Notes under the pieces: model-generated
Database searches by the model: none
Seen by the model: only the letters and a program-made list of their open reading frames with translations
What the model was told of the DNA's origin: nothing
Translations under genes and position numbers: made by a program
Source of the DNA: Bryum argenteum
Taxonomy: Eukaryota; Streptophyta; Bryopsida; Bryales; Bryaceae
Length of the DNA: 64,000 bases
Direction: 5' to 3'
Assembly (NCBI GenBank): GCA_037043015.1
Contig: CM073328.1
Span: 7,489,409-7,553,408, forward strand
Part shown: in pieces, positions 10,946 through 23,780 of the stretch
Layout of the letters: each line of letters begins with the position of its first letter
Numbering within the stretch: position 1 is the first letter of the stretch

Positions 10946-13340
10946 CCGCGTCTCCCCTTCCCCCTCCTCCTCTTCCCTCACCCAAAAACTCCCTGTTTGC
11001 ACAACTTCGAACACTTCCTCGCCTTGCATACCTGCATTTTCAAAAGTTCCATATTTAGCCTCTTTGGTCCACGTGGCGTCTAAATAAAAACAGGGAATGT
11101 TCTGACAAGGGAATGTCGGGAATGTCTTTTAGTCATAAACGGGAATGTTTTATGACAAAGATACTATCGGCTTTAAATAAACCTATAATAAGGGACTCTT
11201 TGCAAGAGGAGGGAAGGCCAACAAATCTCTAAGCCAATTCACGCACTTTTTGAGTTATGTTGTCCAATTAGCTTTAATTGAACAATACATTTAACAACCA
11301 ATTTAGTGGGGCCAATTTTCCGAGTCATGAAGTCCTTTGGAGTTGAAGCCCATGTCTAGAAGGGTAGCCAAGGCCATGGGGCCAATTCTTATTATTAACT
11401 AAAGTCCATGTTTTTTTTTGGTACACATTTATTTTTTATTTTTTGTTTTATGGAATTATTCTTCCCTAACACCTTAACAATCATGGCCACCATTTCGTCT
11501 TTTATCGTCACGGCCAAAAAATGTTTCATATTCAATTTCAAATGTAATGATCTCGCATGTAGTGATGATCCAACGGTTGAAGATTTCACACTACTACATA
11601 TGGTAGTTTACTCAAGATCCTATGGTTGAAATTATAAAGTATATCCAAAAATATTGGACATAGCCCCTTTGTAGTGAAACCACCTATTCTCGTACACTTA
11701 AGGAAAATTGAGGGAATCTATATACTTGGTGTGAGAAAGGAGTGGGTTACTATTTTTCACGGATAGGAAATAGAAAAATTTATCCATTCTCACTAGGAGA
11801 TTTTGTCATGTCTTGGCCCCCATTCATGACTTGCCCTGCATCTTGTGTACCCTGAGGTGGCCCTAAATCCCCTCTAATTACATTCCAAAAATTTTACCTA
11901 GTCCTTGGTGAGAATATATTGATGTCTCACATTGGAGAGATCCAAGTATATATGAAATGTAGGTGATCATGTGTGAGCATTTACTTTTCATAACTTTGGT
12001 CTTCTTGAGTTTGTCAATATTTAGACTTTCTATTTGGGCCTTAACATTTCCACATTGTATGGTCTATATTAATTGATGGGTATTTGGAAATTACTCCGTC
12101 GTTGTGTATTCTAATTAGTAATACTTATTATAAAAATATGGTGCATAAACAATTAATTCCATTATTCGCTATTTTTTGTTTGACAACCTTCAACTAACCT
12201 AGGAGAATATATATAATCTAGTACATATGATTAATTGTAGCATTATTCTTATTGTATGGATTTGAATAGTTACTTATTTCCCTCTTACCAAGGTAATTGA
12301 AATAAGTTTTCATTGTTACTATTTTTGCAATCATAAAATAAGAGAAATAAATAGGGAGACAAATAAATTTTAAAAAATATCCCACCCTCTAAGTGTTTAA
12401 CATATGGCAATAATGGCATCAACTTCTAAATTTTTAAGCATATTTGATATTGTACAAGTATAGTACATTAGTACTAGGATTAGATGTTATATCAAATTGA
12501 TTATTCGTATACTATGATTGATTGATTTGGGAATAGAATATTTTGAAGAGCCATCACTTCTTCATTTACTGTATGTAATGGATACATTCTCTTGAGGATA
12601 AACTTTAAGTTCTTGGGTAAAGATGTATGAATTACTATGTAGGCCTCTAGGGTATAGGGTTTAGGGTATAGGGTTTAGGGTTTAGGGTTTAGGGTTTCTG
12701 GTCTTGAGGATTTGGGGTACATTTCATTTTAATCCTAGTTTTTGTGTTGCAAAGCTTTGCAAACACAATTGTGTGTGGATGTAAAATAATGGATTACTGT
12801 ATGTATGGTGTAGTTCTCAATTATATTTTACATGGATACAAGTTGCACTTCTCTACATCGCATAGTTAATGTGTGCAAAATAATCTATTTTGTATTTATC
12901 ATTTTTGATTGAAGATGTTATTGACATGGAATAAATCACAAATTTATTGCAAAGAATATATAGGTACTATATTAAACATCAACATACGAATTATGATTCC
13001 AAAGTCTTCAATTTCATAGCCTATTTTAAACCAATATTGGAATAGAGTTACTATTGTAGGTCATGTGGCTCAGAGTTTAATTCATAGAGCCTCATAGATC
13101 ATAACGTATGAGTACTGAAGTAGTGTTTGTACGAAACATTTTTGAATTCGTGAAGATCTATACTTTTATGGAGTTCACTCGAAATGGTTATGAACTTAAA
13201 ATTTAAAGTTCAAATGTATCCGTGAAAAAAGAATACTTAGCATTTCGGAAATCAACATAGGATTCCTTTTTCATTGTGTAGTAATTACTGAGAATCGAGT
13301 AACAGAAATCTTTGAGAAATAAAAAAAGGATCCTATGCAA
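10946..13340. repeat. noncoding dispersed repeat family R, copy R1
   Basis: About 2.4 kb of noncoding sequence with recurring landmarks. They are TCCTTCCGCGT plus a CT-rich stretch (10941), CACGTGGCGTCTAAAT (about 11070), GGGAATGTT blocks (11095-11160), GGCCAATTCTTATTATTA (about 11380), ATCCAACGGTTGAAG (about 11570), and TGTGTGGATGTAAAATAATGG (about 12770). The distal end is a paired AGGATTCCTTTTT ... GGATCCTATG (13258-13338). Copies R2, R3a and R3b share these in the same orientation. An R unit always follows a GC-rich array. I cannot classify it; LTR-like or non-autonomous DNA element are both possible. Confidence 0.75.
12649..12697 (+). repeat. interstitial telomere-like tract
   Basis: Seven degenerate units of TTTAGGG/TATAGGG lie inside R1. 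TTTAGGG is the common plant telomere unit. Confidence 0.9.
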
Positions 13341-13424
13341 TTTTATCTTTTTTTAGTTTTATATTTAAGGAAATTTTTTTAAAAAAATTTAAAAAAAAAA
13401 AAAAAAAAAACTGTACTTTGGCCC

Positions 13425-13560
13425 CCATTTCAGTTGGCCGCCATCGGGCGGGCGTGCGACCGGCCCGGCGTCCAGCGACCGGCCCGGCGACCGGCGACCG
13501 GCCCGACGACCGCCGACCGGCGTGGGGACCGACCACGTCCCCCGCGCGACCGGTCGGTCG
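13425..13560. repeat. GC-rich array (2)
   Basis: Short array of CCGGCCCGGCGACC-type units, preceded by an A20 tract (13391-13410) and followed directly by R copy R2. The order A-tract, GC-rich array, CT-rich start of R is the same as at 27.3 kb. Confidence 0.75.
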
Positions 13561-15265
13561 GTCCTTCCGCGTGCCCCCTTCCCCCTCCTCCTCTTGCCTC
13601 TCCCCAAACTCCCCGTTTGCACAACTTCGATCGCTTCCTCGCCTTGCATACCTGCATTTTCAAAAGTACTATATTTAGTCTTTATGCTCCACGTGGCGTC
13701 TAAATATGGACAGGGAATTTTCTGACAAGAGAATGTCGGGAATATCTCTTTGTCCCACGCGAGAATGTTTTATGACAAAGATACTCTTGGCTTTAAATAT
13801 ATCCATAGTAATGGACTTTCTTCAAGAGGAGTTAAGGCGAGCAAATCTCCACGCCAATACACTCACTTTTTGAGTTGTTGTGCCCAATTGGCTCGAATCG
13901 AAGTAAACATTTAACAATCAATATAGTGTGGTCAATTTTCTCATTTGTGAAGGCATTGAGAGTTCATGCCTTTGTTTTTAAGGAAAGCAAAGGCAAAGGG
14001 GCCAATTCTTATTATTAGTTAAAGACCATGCTTTTGATTGTACACCTTAATTTATTTTTGTTAAAATATTCCTTCTTAACCCCTAAAGATCCATGGACAC
14101 CAAAGTGGAGGTTTCCTATTTCGGCAAAACTTATATGAAGAGGTCAAAAGTAATAATTTTTTATTAAATTTTGTCTAGGTGGTTCTTACACCGCAAAGTG
14201 CATGTGGTAAAATTTGCATATCCAAATTCCAAATTTCCAACCTACATCTATAATATTTACGTTTGAAGTCCATTAAGGGCAGTTAAATTTAGTCTTTGTT
14301 TGAAATTCTTTTTTGGAAATATGTTCATGAACAATTTACTACTTCAGTTCCAAAGTGACCCAAGTCAAAATGTTTGTCTATTTCACAAGGGTACTGTTGA
14401 AAGATTACAAAAATAATCTTCACAATTTCTAGTAATTTCCAATATAAGTCATATAACTCTTTCTTCGATTGGTTGTTTTGAAAATATAAAATTTTAAATA
14501 GGCATCTCTTCTTCATTTAGAGAATCTAGTGGATAAAATCACTTGTGGATAGAATTTGTGGTTTATGGTTTAGGATGTATGAATAACTCTTTAGGATGAG
14601 TTCCAAAATAAGTGTCCTACATCAAGATTAGGATACTCCAATTGACATTCTCAACCATGCAATATTGGAATAGAGTTACTGTTGTAGGTCATGTGGTTAA
14701 AAGTTTGATTCATGAAGCCAATGGTCAATTAAATTACAAAAGGAAAATAGAGCAGACAGATATTGATTCGAAACCAAATGAATGCCTTATGTTTGAAACA
14801 TCTATGAATTTGTGAAGATTTACACTTTAAAGAGTCCACTCAAAATGGTTATGAACTTAAAATTTATAGTTAACCCCTAAACGACCACGGCCACCGATTC
14901 GGCGTTTACAGTGAAGGAAAAAATAATTTACAGTCGTCTTCAAACATTATGATCTCACATCTAGTGATGATCCAACGGTTACAAATATTCACAGTACTAC
15001 GAATGGTAGTCTACTTCAAGATCCTACGGTTGAAATTATTAATAATTTCCAAAAATATTGGACGTACCCCCATTAGTACGTAGTGGTTTGTGTTGGGATT
15101 TCAAGCTCCCGAAACATTGTGGATTTTTAGGGGTTAAGATGTATCCGTGAGAAATAATATATTGCATTTCAGAAATCAACCTAGGATTCCTTTTTCAAAG
15201 TGTGTAATAATCACCGAGAATCAAATAACAAAAAGCTTTGCGAAAAAAAAAAAAGGATCCTATGC
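13561..15265. repeat. dispersed repeat family R, copy R2
   Basis: Shares with R1 the TCCTTCCGCG start and CT-rich stretch, CACGTGGCGTCTAAAT (13691), GAATGTTTTATGACAAAGATACT, GGCCAATTCTTATTATTA (about 14000), and the terminal GTATCCGTGA ... GGATCCTATG segment (15138-15264). Part of the interior (the ATGATCCAACGG segment near 14970) is in a different order from R1, so the copy is rearranged. There is no coding capacity. Confidence 0.75.
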
Positions 15266-15283
15266 TATGTAAGATCTCGAAAT

Positions 15284-15288
<5 letters not shown>

Positions 15289-15349
<61 letters not shown>
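15289..15349. repeat. (TA)n microsatellite
   Basis: About 30 uninterrupted TA units, followed by T- and A-rich sequence and an A18 tract before the next GC-rich array. Confidence 0.95.
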
Positions 15350-15352
<3 letters not shown>

Positions 15353-15399
15353 TTTAATTTTTATTTTAAAAAAATTGAAAAAAAAAAAAAAAAAAAAAG

Positions 15400-15795
15400 C
15401 GCGACCCCCACCCTCATCGGTCGGCCGCGTTGGTCGACCGGCATCGGTCGGCCGCGTGTCGACCGGCATCGGTCGGCCCGCATCAGCGGCCACGATCGGC
15501 CGGCCCATCGGTCGGCGGCGGCGGTCAGCGACCCGGTCAGCGGCGCCGTCAGCGGCAACCGGTCAGCGACCCCGGTCAGCGGCCGGTCAGCGGCCGTCAG
15601 CGGCCCCGGTCAGCGGCGGTCAGTCGGCGTACCCCGGTCGGCGGCGACCGGTCAGCGGCCCGGTCGGCGGCCCTGTCGGCATGGGCCGACCCGAACGACC
15701 AACCCCGCGTCGGCCGGCCCCGTCGGTCGGCCCGACCGGCCCGACAATCGGTCGCGGCCGTGATTGGCCGGCGAGCCGGTCCGGCCGGCCGGTCT
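15400..15795. repeat. GC-rich CGGTCGGC array (3), 5' of RING gene copy X1
   Basis: Units such as GGTCGACCGGCATC, GGTCAGCGGC and GTCGGCCC over about 400 bp. It ends about 200 bp before the ATG of the X1 CKKYVKM/RING gene. The apparent long proteins in it reflect composition only. Confidence 0.85.
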
Positions 15796-16744
15796 CTAGG
15801 GTTGGGAGGGAAGGGGGTTAATTGGGGCCTCATTTCCCCTCACTTCTCCTTGTATTCATCCATCTCAACTGAGCTGCAATCGTGGGCATTAGCTTCTCGT
15901 GTCTTTTGTGGTGACGGGGAAGTCGTGATACTTATGGGTCGCGATCGAATTTTTGCATACTTGGGATATTTTGGGGTATTTTAAATACTCCCTACTCTTC
16001 ATGGCGACGGATATTGATAACACGAACATGGAGGCTGGTACTGAACAGACCTTGAGGTCACCTGCGACAGAAACCACAAACGCAGGATTGGTGGGGACTG
16101 AGTTGGTTTTACATGAGACACCGTCAAAGAGAGTGAAACCAAAAGGAGCGAGACATGAGTTGCACTACGATATCTTGGATAATGAGGCCATCAAAGCTGA
16201 GAGCGGTTGGGCCAATGAACCGGAGGAATTTGGAGAATGGCGACGTGCAAGAAATATGTGAAGATGTATCACATTGGGAAACTTTGGCCTCGAGAATGTC
16301 ACAAAGTTAATACCAATAATTTTACTTGCAACCCTCAAACATGCAAGGATGATCACTTCCTTCATCGCGCTGAAGAAGTGTGAGTGGCATTGTTTGGAAC
16401 TCGTCCCAAGAGCAAGGGTTATTTTTCCTATACGCTCTTGAGCATGGTGTATGCTGAGCTCATATTGAAGCGCAAGGTGAACTGGAGCACATTCACGGCG
16501 AGTAGTGCATATCCTCTTCGAATTGGGAGAAATCAAAAGGATATCCCTGATAGGTTTGATCCAGAATCAAACTCTACAAAGGCCTTATTGCAGTACTTGA
16601 GGAGGAAAACTCATGAGACGGCGGAGAAGGAATCTCCTCCAACAACCACGACACATCAGGAGGATGGAAGCTACGGATGCCCCAATCGTAGAACCAACTA
16701 TAACTGATAGGCTCGAAGGTGCAAACGTAGTTGAAGAACCTCGT

Positions 16745-16822
16745 GTAACCCCGGTACCAACATCAGAGGAGGCAGGGCCAAGTGTAACCCCGGTACCAAC
16801 ATCAGAGGAGGCAGGGCCAAGT
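16745..16822 (+). repeat. 39-bp tandem duplication in coding sequence
   Basis: Two identical 39-bp units (16745-16783 and 16784-16822) encode the duplicated VTPVPTSEEAGPS. The duplication is in frame and absent from the X2 copy, so it arose in this copy or its recent ancestors. Confidence 0.9.
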
Positions 16823-17320
16823 GAACCACGAGAAACCAGATCACCTACTGATGCCGTAGATGTCATTCCACCGGAAAGTAGTATGGTGGAAAATTTCGTG
16901 GACTATCTGCATACGGTACCGAGCAATAAGAGATTGGTGGAGTGGTTGAAAACCGCAGAAATGATGGCTGATTGGTGCAATAAGGTAGATAAAGACGAAG
17001 GTTTGCCAGGGGATGTTAGGCATAAAGCCTCAGGCGGTTCAATAGTTGTTGTAGGCGTCGACTTCAAAGAGGTGTCAGAAAGACTTGCTACTATATCTCC
17101 CAGTTTAGTATCAATGAGTCACGCTTTGGCAACGATGTTGCCTGGCATTATACAAGCTGCGGTGAATTATGAGGCAATCATAGATCGATTCCACCCTCTA
17201 CTGAATGAGCAAGCAAAGAATGAGCTAATCATTGAGAAACTGCAGAAACAACACCAAATTACGCAACGTCTCCTTGACGAGTTTTACGAGGAATTGCGGT
17301 TGTTTGGCCAAGGTCCTGCT

Positions 17321-17727
17321 TATTGAGATTCAATAGAGGGAGAGAGAGAATACAACACACTCAAAGCTTACAAGTAGTAGAGCAAAGAATGCTTGAATGA
17401 GATACTACCTCATTCCAAGCACTTACTTATATATCCAAGTGAAGGCACTAGGTGCTACAACAAAGATAAGGTTTGAGTGATCAAGATCACTCTACAAAAG
17501 GATAGACCACTAGAGGACCTTCTCTCTCTACATACGATAAGGCTCTAGTGGTCCATCCTTCTCTACACACGATAAGGCTCTTGTGGACAAGCCCTCTCCA
17601 TATACGATAAGACTCTATCCATCCAACACTCTCCATATACGATAAGACTCTATTCATCCAACCCTCTCCACATACTCTAATCAACTCTAGTTACCCTTAG
17701 TAACTACGAGCAATCTAATCTTCAACA
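17321..17727 (-). mobile_element. solo LTR inserted in the X1 gene
   Basis: A 407-bp insertion flanked by the 5-bp direct repeat CTGCT (17316-17320 and 17728-17732). On the minus strand it begins TGTTGAAGATT and ends TCTCAATA, which is typical of a Ty1/copia LTR with one change in the terminal CA. It contains several copies of a CATATACGATAAG unit. Removing it with one duplication rejoins the reading frame as GPA-SEY, leading into VAKYEEAMRQ, which confirms both insertion and boundaries. No internal region or second LTR is present. Confidence 0.85.
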
Positions 17728-19797
17728 CTGCTAGCGAGTATGTGGCAAAGTACGAAGAAGCAATGCGCCAAACGCAGGCGGTAGAAGGCTTAGAAGATAA
17801 CCGATATAAGTATTTAAACTTCTTTCCAACACAAGATGATACTCAGGGGGCTTCATGTAGTTATGTTTATCCACAATGTGATGCGGGTGGTAAAGACGAT
17901 GGTAAAGAGGATGGTGAAAAGGATGGTAATAAAGATAAGGGGAAGACCATTATCGGGACTTCTGATAGTCTTTTTTTTTCACAAATTGATGGGGGTGGTA
18001 AAGAAGATGGTGAAGAAGAGAAGAGAAAGACGTATACCAGGGATTTATCTCCTGTCAAAGAGGTTGGTGAAGAGGATGGTAAAGAAGATAAGGAAAAAAC
18101 CATTATCGAACTAGACGATGATGACGATGATGAACTTCCGGAGGAATTGAAGTTAGGATCACAAAAGGAGGTAGATGATGGACAGATTGAGCGACAACGA
18201 GCATGGGCGATGAAGTTCGCAGCAGTGAAGAAGGAGAGAGATGTTACAGTTGCGAAATTGGAGGAGGAAGCAAAAGCATGCTCAATGAAGTTGGAGGCTA
18301 CAAGTAAAGAGAGAGATGAGGCGATCATTTGAATTGGAGGCATTACGGAAAACCTTCAAAACGGTAGATTCTACAGAGGCAGCAATCCACCTTCACCTAC
18401 GCATACTACCATGGTTGGGATGGGTTCATCGACTTCAAGATAAGAGGAGCTTGGTTTCGAGAGCAAAAGAAGATCTGAAATCGATTGCATCTACATCAAA
18501 GGAATCACGTGAAGTTGTAGATGCTTCATTGGAGAAGTTCGTTAAGAACGGATCGAAAAAACGATATGACCCCATAGAGGTCACTTTTTGGGGGGATATT
18601 GAAGAGATGATGGAGCGTACAAACTACTCTAAGATGGGACGAAACAATGATGTTGATTGGACTATGGAGATAGAGGAAGGATGGGCGCCGTATAGTAGAT
18701 TCTCATCGCACCTCCAAGAGTCACCGCATAGTAATCAACACATGCGACCCTCCTCCCGCAATACTTAAAGACAAATGTGCGGTGTGCCTACATAATTTTG
18801 GTCCGGAGGGCGCATACACGTTAGGCCAATGTGGCCATAACTTTCATGTTACTTGCATATGCCGATATGCGATGACAAAATCGGTATGTCCAGTATGTCG
18901 CTCCCCATTTAGCACGAGATTCTACGAGATGATGGGCATTCGAGATCTTATGCCACCAGGGCACGAGTTGAACCGATGGAATCTTCCATTGGATCAATAC
19001 CCGAAGAAATTTCTAAACTACTCTGATTGGGGAAATGCTCTTCCCGGAGTACATCCGAATCAAAACACCAACTAGCCATTCAATTTGGTGGGGATCATGA
19101 TCAGTTATTTTGGATGACACGAGATTACGAAATAGAGATCAGGGCGAGGAATATTGAAGGTGATGAGCAACGAGAGTTGTTTTGTTGTAATTTCGGAGGG
19201 CATTGGAGCGTCGAACACAACCGTTTCTTTCGATTTCCTCCAAAGAAAGTGGAAAAGGGAGAAGATGGTTCGTGGCACGAAATAACCGATTCAACAGGCT
19301 TTGGTGAGGAGTACAAGAAGTACGCTCATACTCCAATTGGAAGAGCTCTGGTACTCGCGAAATTGGAGGAGGCCGCAATATACCGGATTTCGATACCGGA
19401 AAATTCTTTTGAAGATGTGGAGGTCTCTTATTGGGATGCGGTGAAGAAGTTTGATACGCGTATCGATGACGCCATTACATTTTGGAGAGAATGTCTTTTA
19501 AACCCAAAAGACACACAACTTCTATTATTGGATGAGTTTGAAGGTGTTGTACAGGAAGTCATTGCAAAGATCGAGAAGGCCATGGAAATCTTACGTAACA
19601 AACAAGTGGATCCGAGCAAAAAGCGGAAGAGGCAATCGGGCGACGATGGGGAGGATAGTTGGCAAGCAGGTATGAGAGGCGAAATTGCAGCGGTGGATCG
19701 AGAGTATGAAGAGGGCGGTCGAATTGCCCGTCCAAGTCAAAGACCGCGTACTCGCAGTGTAGCTCAGATTGGCCAATCGGATGGATCTTTAGTTTGA

Positions 19798-19834
19798 AGT
19801 TAGAACGGATGTTGGACCTTAAGTTCCACATATA

Positions 19835-19929
<95 letters not shown>

Positions 19930-20264
19930 TTTTTTTAGATTGTATGGTTGTTGTTTTAAAAATGATGCAAATGCCACCATTGATCCATGGGGCCTTATTT
20001 TTGAAGTAAAGGGTTACAATCTTTTTTGATTTAATGTGCATTTCTTTTGTATGCTTGAGACAGTTGAGAGTGAAGACTATCGTACGACAAGTATGTAAAA
20101 ATATATGTAATATTTTTCAAAACATTAAATGTAGTAATGTAGACAATAGAATCTCCAAATGCATTTGGAGTATAACAATAAAGTACTACAGTAAACTATA
20201 ACTACAATTTCTATAATAAGTATAAGTCCTATGAACCTATACTACATAAAGATGCCAAATTCAA
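19798..20264. other. convergent 3' intergenic with (TA)n
   Basis: Lies between the RING gene stop and the hAT 2 stop. It contains a (TA)n microsatellite of about 44 units at 19839-19927 and AATAAA-like strings near 20175. No transposon terminus is visible, so the two convergent genes are not separated by an obvious element boundary. Confidence 0.7.
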
Positions 20265-23167
20265 CTACTCATCGGGACCGGAGGATTGCTCATAATCGCT
20301 ATCTCCCTTCACTTGACTCCACCACTGGATCCCGTGAGGATCATATTCATAATCGCTTGGAACCTCCTCTTTGATCTTGGGTTTATTCTTAGGACATTGT
20401 ATATTCCCATACTTATGCCAAGTATCAAATTCGGGGAGATTAACAGGGATCTTCGGTTTTTTAGGCGGAACAATTGGAATCATTGCGATTTCCGTTTATG
20501 CGACTTGGAAGTGCCAAGCATGTCTTTGAAACCCGTGGCAAAGACGAAGAACATTGGCATTCTTTAAATACCTGCCCAACGGTACATCAGAGTCACTAGA
20601 GATGCTCTCATATTTGGCTCTTGAAAGGGATACTAAACCCTTAGACGATTTCTCCAAGGTTGTCGTAACCCTTGTAGTAGAGGGTTGAAATAAAGCGCGG
20701 GAGTAGCACATTGATCAGATACTTGATCCTTACTACCGGATGCAATATTCTCCGCGACCGGATCAGAGCTCATAGTGCCCGCAGTTGTGTTGCACGCAGT
20801 GGTCTTCGCATCTATCGCCTCCTTTTCCAACCGTAAACCAGTAGCGATAACAGGTAGGACGTTATTTGATTTGTCCATGCCACCTTGTGTCATTAACCGG
20901 GCTAACGGCTGCTCATCATCTAGATCATCCGCTGAAAGACCATGAGCGATAAAATCACCATTACCATCATGAACATTTGGAGCATCTTCATCATTTGAAG
21001 CGGGGAAGAAAGTCATATCATCATCTTCATCGCCAAATTCAAAAACATCATTGTCATCAAACTCTGATTCGTCCTCGACAGCTTCCTCATCATTCTCATG
21101 TACTTGGTCTTCCTCTAAATCCAAGTTCTCTCTATACCACCGCCCATCATCACTCAACTTATCATTCGCGAGCAATTTCGAGCTGGAATATATGTAGACC
21201 AAGTCATCAGCTCTGCCCGGTAGTAACCGATTCCGTTTCTTGTCGTGAACATAAGAGTAGCTACTCCAGTTGCGTTCGCAAGCTGACGAGGACACGGTCT
21301 GTGCTAGTATTCGCTTTGTAATTGGAGAGAGGAGCTTAGCACAAGCACCTTCAAACTCCCACCATGCATGTGGAGCTAGTTTTTGAGTATTAGGCTCCAG
21401 CATGTCATGGAATGGTGGACCCCTTACTCGAAACGCAAGAAATTCACTCACCACGTCTGCATAATCCTCCGCGGGACATAATTTTTGTAAAACACGCTTG
21501 CAAGCGATTGTAAGATCGGGATCGTCAGCTAACTCTTGGTCGTGTAGTAAATAAGGATTTAAAAGTGCAGCCGCGCCATGTAAATCCGTTGTCATGAGCC
21601 GTTTCCGATGGTAAAACTCCTCTTTTGCGGTGGCCACCTCAAGTGGTTCCAATGAGATGGGCGGTGCGTGCAAAGTATGGACATGTCTCTCAAGATCACG
21701 CATGATATGTCATGCCTTGCCCGTACTAGGAGCCTTGCCGTCGAATTCTCTCAGAGCGTACACCACGGGGGCAACCATATCCCGTAGTCTTTTGCATTGC
21801 TTCCAAAACTCATCGCTCAACACCACCTTCTTGACCTTACGTGAGAATATAAGCTTATCTCTAGCAGATACCGTCTTCTTCGAGGCATAGGCTGTGAACA
21901 TAGGGTCGACAACAACTTGCTCCAATGATTCCTTGACCTCCAACAAGCGATCTATCATTATGAATTGACTAGCAAATCTTGTTTTCCCGGGCATCAGGAG
22001 GCTGAATTTCGCCTCGTGTTTACGAAACACAGCTAGGGGCATTTGTCGCCTCTTGATAAACTTGACCATTTTCTTCGCCATGACCAAAGTATTCGCCATC
22101 CATCCAGCCTTTCCCCAATCCTCCAACAACAAGTCCATTGCATGTGTCGCACACCCTTGCATGAAAATGTGCGGATATTTCTCAAGGACTATTCTTGAGG
22201 CATTGAGCATTACAGAAGCATTGTCTCGTGCATACTTGAACAATGTTCTCTCGGTCCAACTTCTTCTATGTACTTCAACATGAGAGTTGACATGTACACC
22301 ATTGTTTTTCTTGGCGGTAGTATCGACAAAGACCAAGAAAAAGCTCTCCGGCTTGAGTCACGAGCATCGCATTCACCAAAGGGCGACTAGTCACGAGATG
22401 ACCATCCATCCATAGTCAAAGTTCCTCCAAACTTCCGAAGGCTCTCGGAGAGTCTACTATCTAGTTTCTTTTGTAACTCCGTCTTTACTTCTCCTAACAA
22501 CCTTGTCCGAATGTCATGGTAGGATGGTGGAGCATAGGATTTTCGAAATCCCTTCTTGATCTTCATCACGGTGACTTCAACGCATCATTGCGGGCTACCG
22601 AGAATGGTATATTTGCTTCGTAAAAAATTTCGCCCGAGTTTATCCAACTCCCGCCTATCCGCTTCTCGCAAAAGTAGCTTCAATTGAAGATTGCTTCGTT
22701 TGCTTCATAGATCCAAACATTGGGCGAGTATCCCTAATTCCCCTCATAAGCATGGAAGAAAGAGGTTGACCCTACCAAAAGATTTGTTGAATTCATGGGG
22801 GTGCCTAGCGAGGACCCTACACAAGAGTCACTCCTAGGGGTTTGGGAATGTCATGTTTTGAAGCACTGAACGTCCGTGGATGGAGTGAGAGAACATTCAC
22901 CGAGAAATAGTTCCAATTCTCCGTTATATGGAGGGAACTCCCACCACATCTTAAAAATAATCGCCTAATTTCCCTAGGCAGCTTTGGGCAAAGGGCAGAA
23001 CTCGAATCCCTATGTCCAGGAATCTTCTCGTACCCATAATGACTCAAATTCCGACTCTTCTTCTTCGAAACAATTACACGACATAGTGAGCACTGTAAGA
23101 AGGACCCAGACGCTTTGCCTTCCTTCTCGATGTCTCTAAACCAAGGCTCATGTGAAGTAGGGCCCAT
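20265..23167 (-). pseudogene. hAT-superfamily transposase pseudogene 2
   Basis: ATG at 23167. BED-like finger LQCSLC ... NLSHYGYE ... CPKL (about 23090-22970). Core segments follow in several frames: YAPPSYHDIRTRLL and GTLTMDGWSS (22570-22390), YARDNASVML with the second Asp, GCATHAMDLLLEDWGKA (about 22150), MPGKTRFASQFIMIDRL (about 21970), and LLNPYLLHDQELADDPDL (about 21560). The dimerisation domain SSSACERNWSSYSYVHDKK lies near 21260. A tail of about 300 residues, acidic and then Ser-rich, reaches 20265 and contains ISSDSDVPL, also found in hAT 3. Frame breaks fall near 22810, 22570, 22360, 21705, 20690 and 20490. Upstream are a TATA box and a GC-rich array. Closest relative in the window is hAT 3, not hAT 1. 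It converges on the X1 RING gene. Confidence 0.9.
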
Positions 23168-23367
23168 TTTGATAAATAGGAGGCCTCAAAGTCTTAAACA
23201 ATGGTGGGACCGTGACGGGGAAAAAAATGGCAAGAGTTCCTTACGGAAATCCTCACTTCCGAACTCAATACCTACCAAGCAATGTACACATAAAATGAAT
23301 TATGTGGCTCATAGCTCTTGGAAAGTGTTCAAAATTCGAAAGTGAAATGAGACTCAATGTGTCTTCT

Positions 23368-23375
23368 CTTATATA
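23368..23375 (-). promoter_or_regulatory. TATA box of hAT 2
   Basis: TATATAAG on the minus strand, followed downstream by AGAAGACACATTGAG. hAT 3 has the same octamer followed by AGAAGAGACACAAGG, so promoter and leader are conserved between the two copies. Confidence 0.65.
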
Positions 23376-23439
23376 CCATCCAACTCCGAATATGACCGTT
23401 GCAATTTGAAGTTCAAATGCTCGTAAACCGTTGGATGCT

Positions 23440-23780
23440 CAAAAGGGCCATCTGGCCGTTGGCGGTCGCAGGATGCGAGGGCCGGTCGCAGTGGCCGACG
23501 GCCGGTTGCCAAGGCCGACGGCCGGTCGCCCAGGCCGACGGCCAGTCGCCTGGGCAGACGGCCGGACCGACGGCCGGTCGCCCGGGCCGACGGCGGACCA
23601 ACGGCCGGTCGCCGGGCCGACGGCGGACTAACGGCCGGTCGCCCAGCCGCCGACGGCGGACTAAGGTCGGTCACCATGCGGCCGACGGCCGGTCGCCCTA
23701 GCCGACGGCCGGTCGCCCTGGCCAGCCGACCGGTCGGTCGGGCCGACGGAGAGGTCGGGGACCGGTCGACGGGGTGGTTC
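23440..23780. repeat. GC-rich array (4), 5' of hAT 2
   Basis: Units such as GGCCGACGGCCGGTCGCC, repeated about 12 times with variation between the hAT 2 promoter and the right terminus at 23900. Confidence 0.85.

Larger units (their letters stand above)
16001..19797 (+). pseudogene. CKKYVKM-domain / RING-H2 protein, copy X1 (predicted E3 ligase)
   Basis: Broken gene whose closest relative is the split copy at 30.7-43.7 kb. ATG at 16001. Order of parts: CKKYVKMYHIGKLWPRE (about 16250), HFLHRAEEV (about 16360), MVYAELILKRKVNWST (about 16450), a 13-residue tandem repeat VTPVPTSEEAGPS (DNA 16745-16822), a helical region (MSHALATMLPGIIQAAVNYE), and an acidic Lys/Asp-rich linker (17.9-18.15 kb). 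Then come a coiled-coil segment, ILPWLGWVHRLQD, and a RING-H2 finger at about 18771-18903 with spacing C-x2-C-x14-C-x-H-x2-H-x2-C-x10-C-x2-C. The C-terminal region has WMTRDYEIEIRAR and a basic KKRKR signal. RING-H2 proteins are typically ubiquitin ligases; that role is inferred. Damage: frame changes near 16240, 16610, 18330, 18715 and 19030, a TGA near 16381, and a solo LTR at 17321-17727. It faces hAT 2. Confidence 0.82.

Noticed and set aside
10450-11087. Several overlapping long Arg/Pro/Gly-rich open frames on both strands
   Set aside because: They arise from the GC-rich degenerate repeat array, where stop codons are rare in all frames; there is no homology or conserved frame between arrays. 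The same applies at 13389-13703, 15375-15984, 23369-23701, 24184-24832, 27327-27626 and 30263-30578.
15790-15810. CTAGGGTTGGGAGGG as the left terminus of the hAT 2 element
   Set aside because: Only the first few bases match, it lies inside the GC array edge, and no ACTGGGTC duplicate precedes it.
19839-19927. Ile/Tyr-repeat peptides from (TA)n
   Set aside because: Microsatellite translation, not a protein.
20265-23167. Reading the hAT frame changes as introns
   Set aside because: Breaks differ in place among the three copies and lack consistent GT...AG signals, which fits decay better than splicing.
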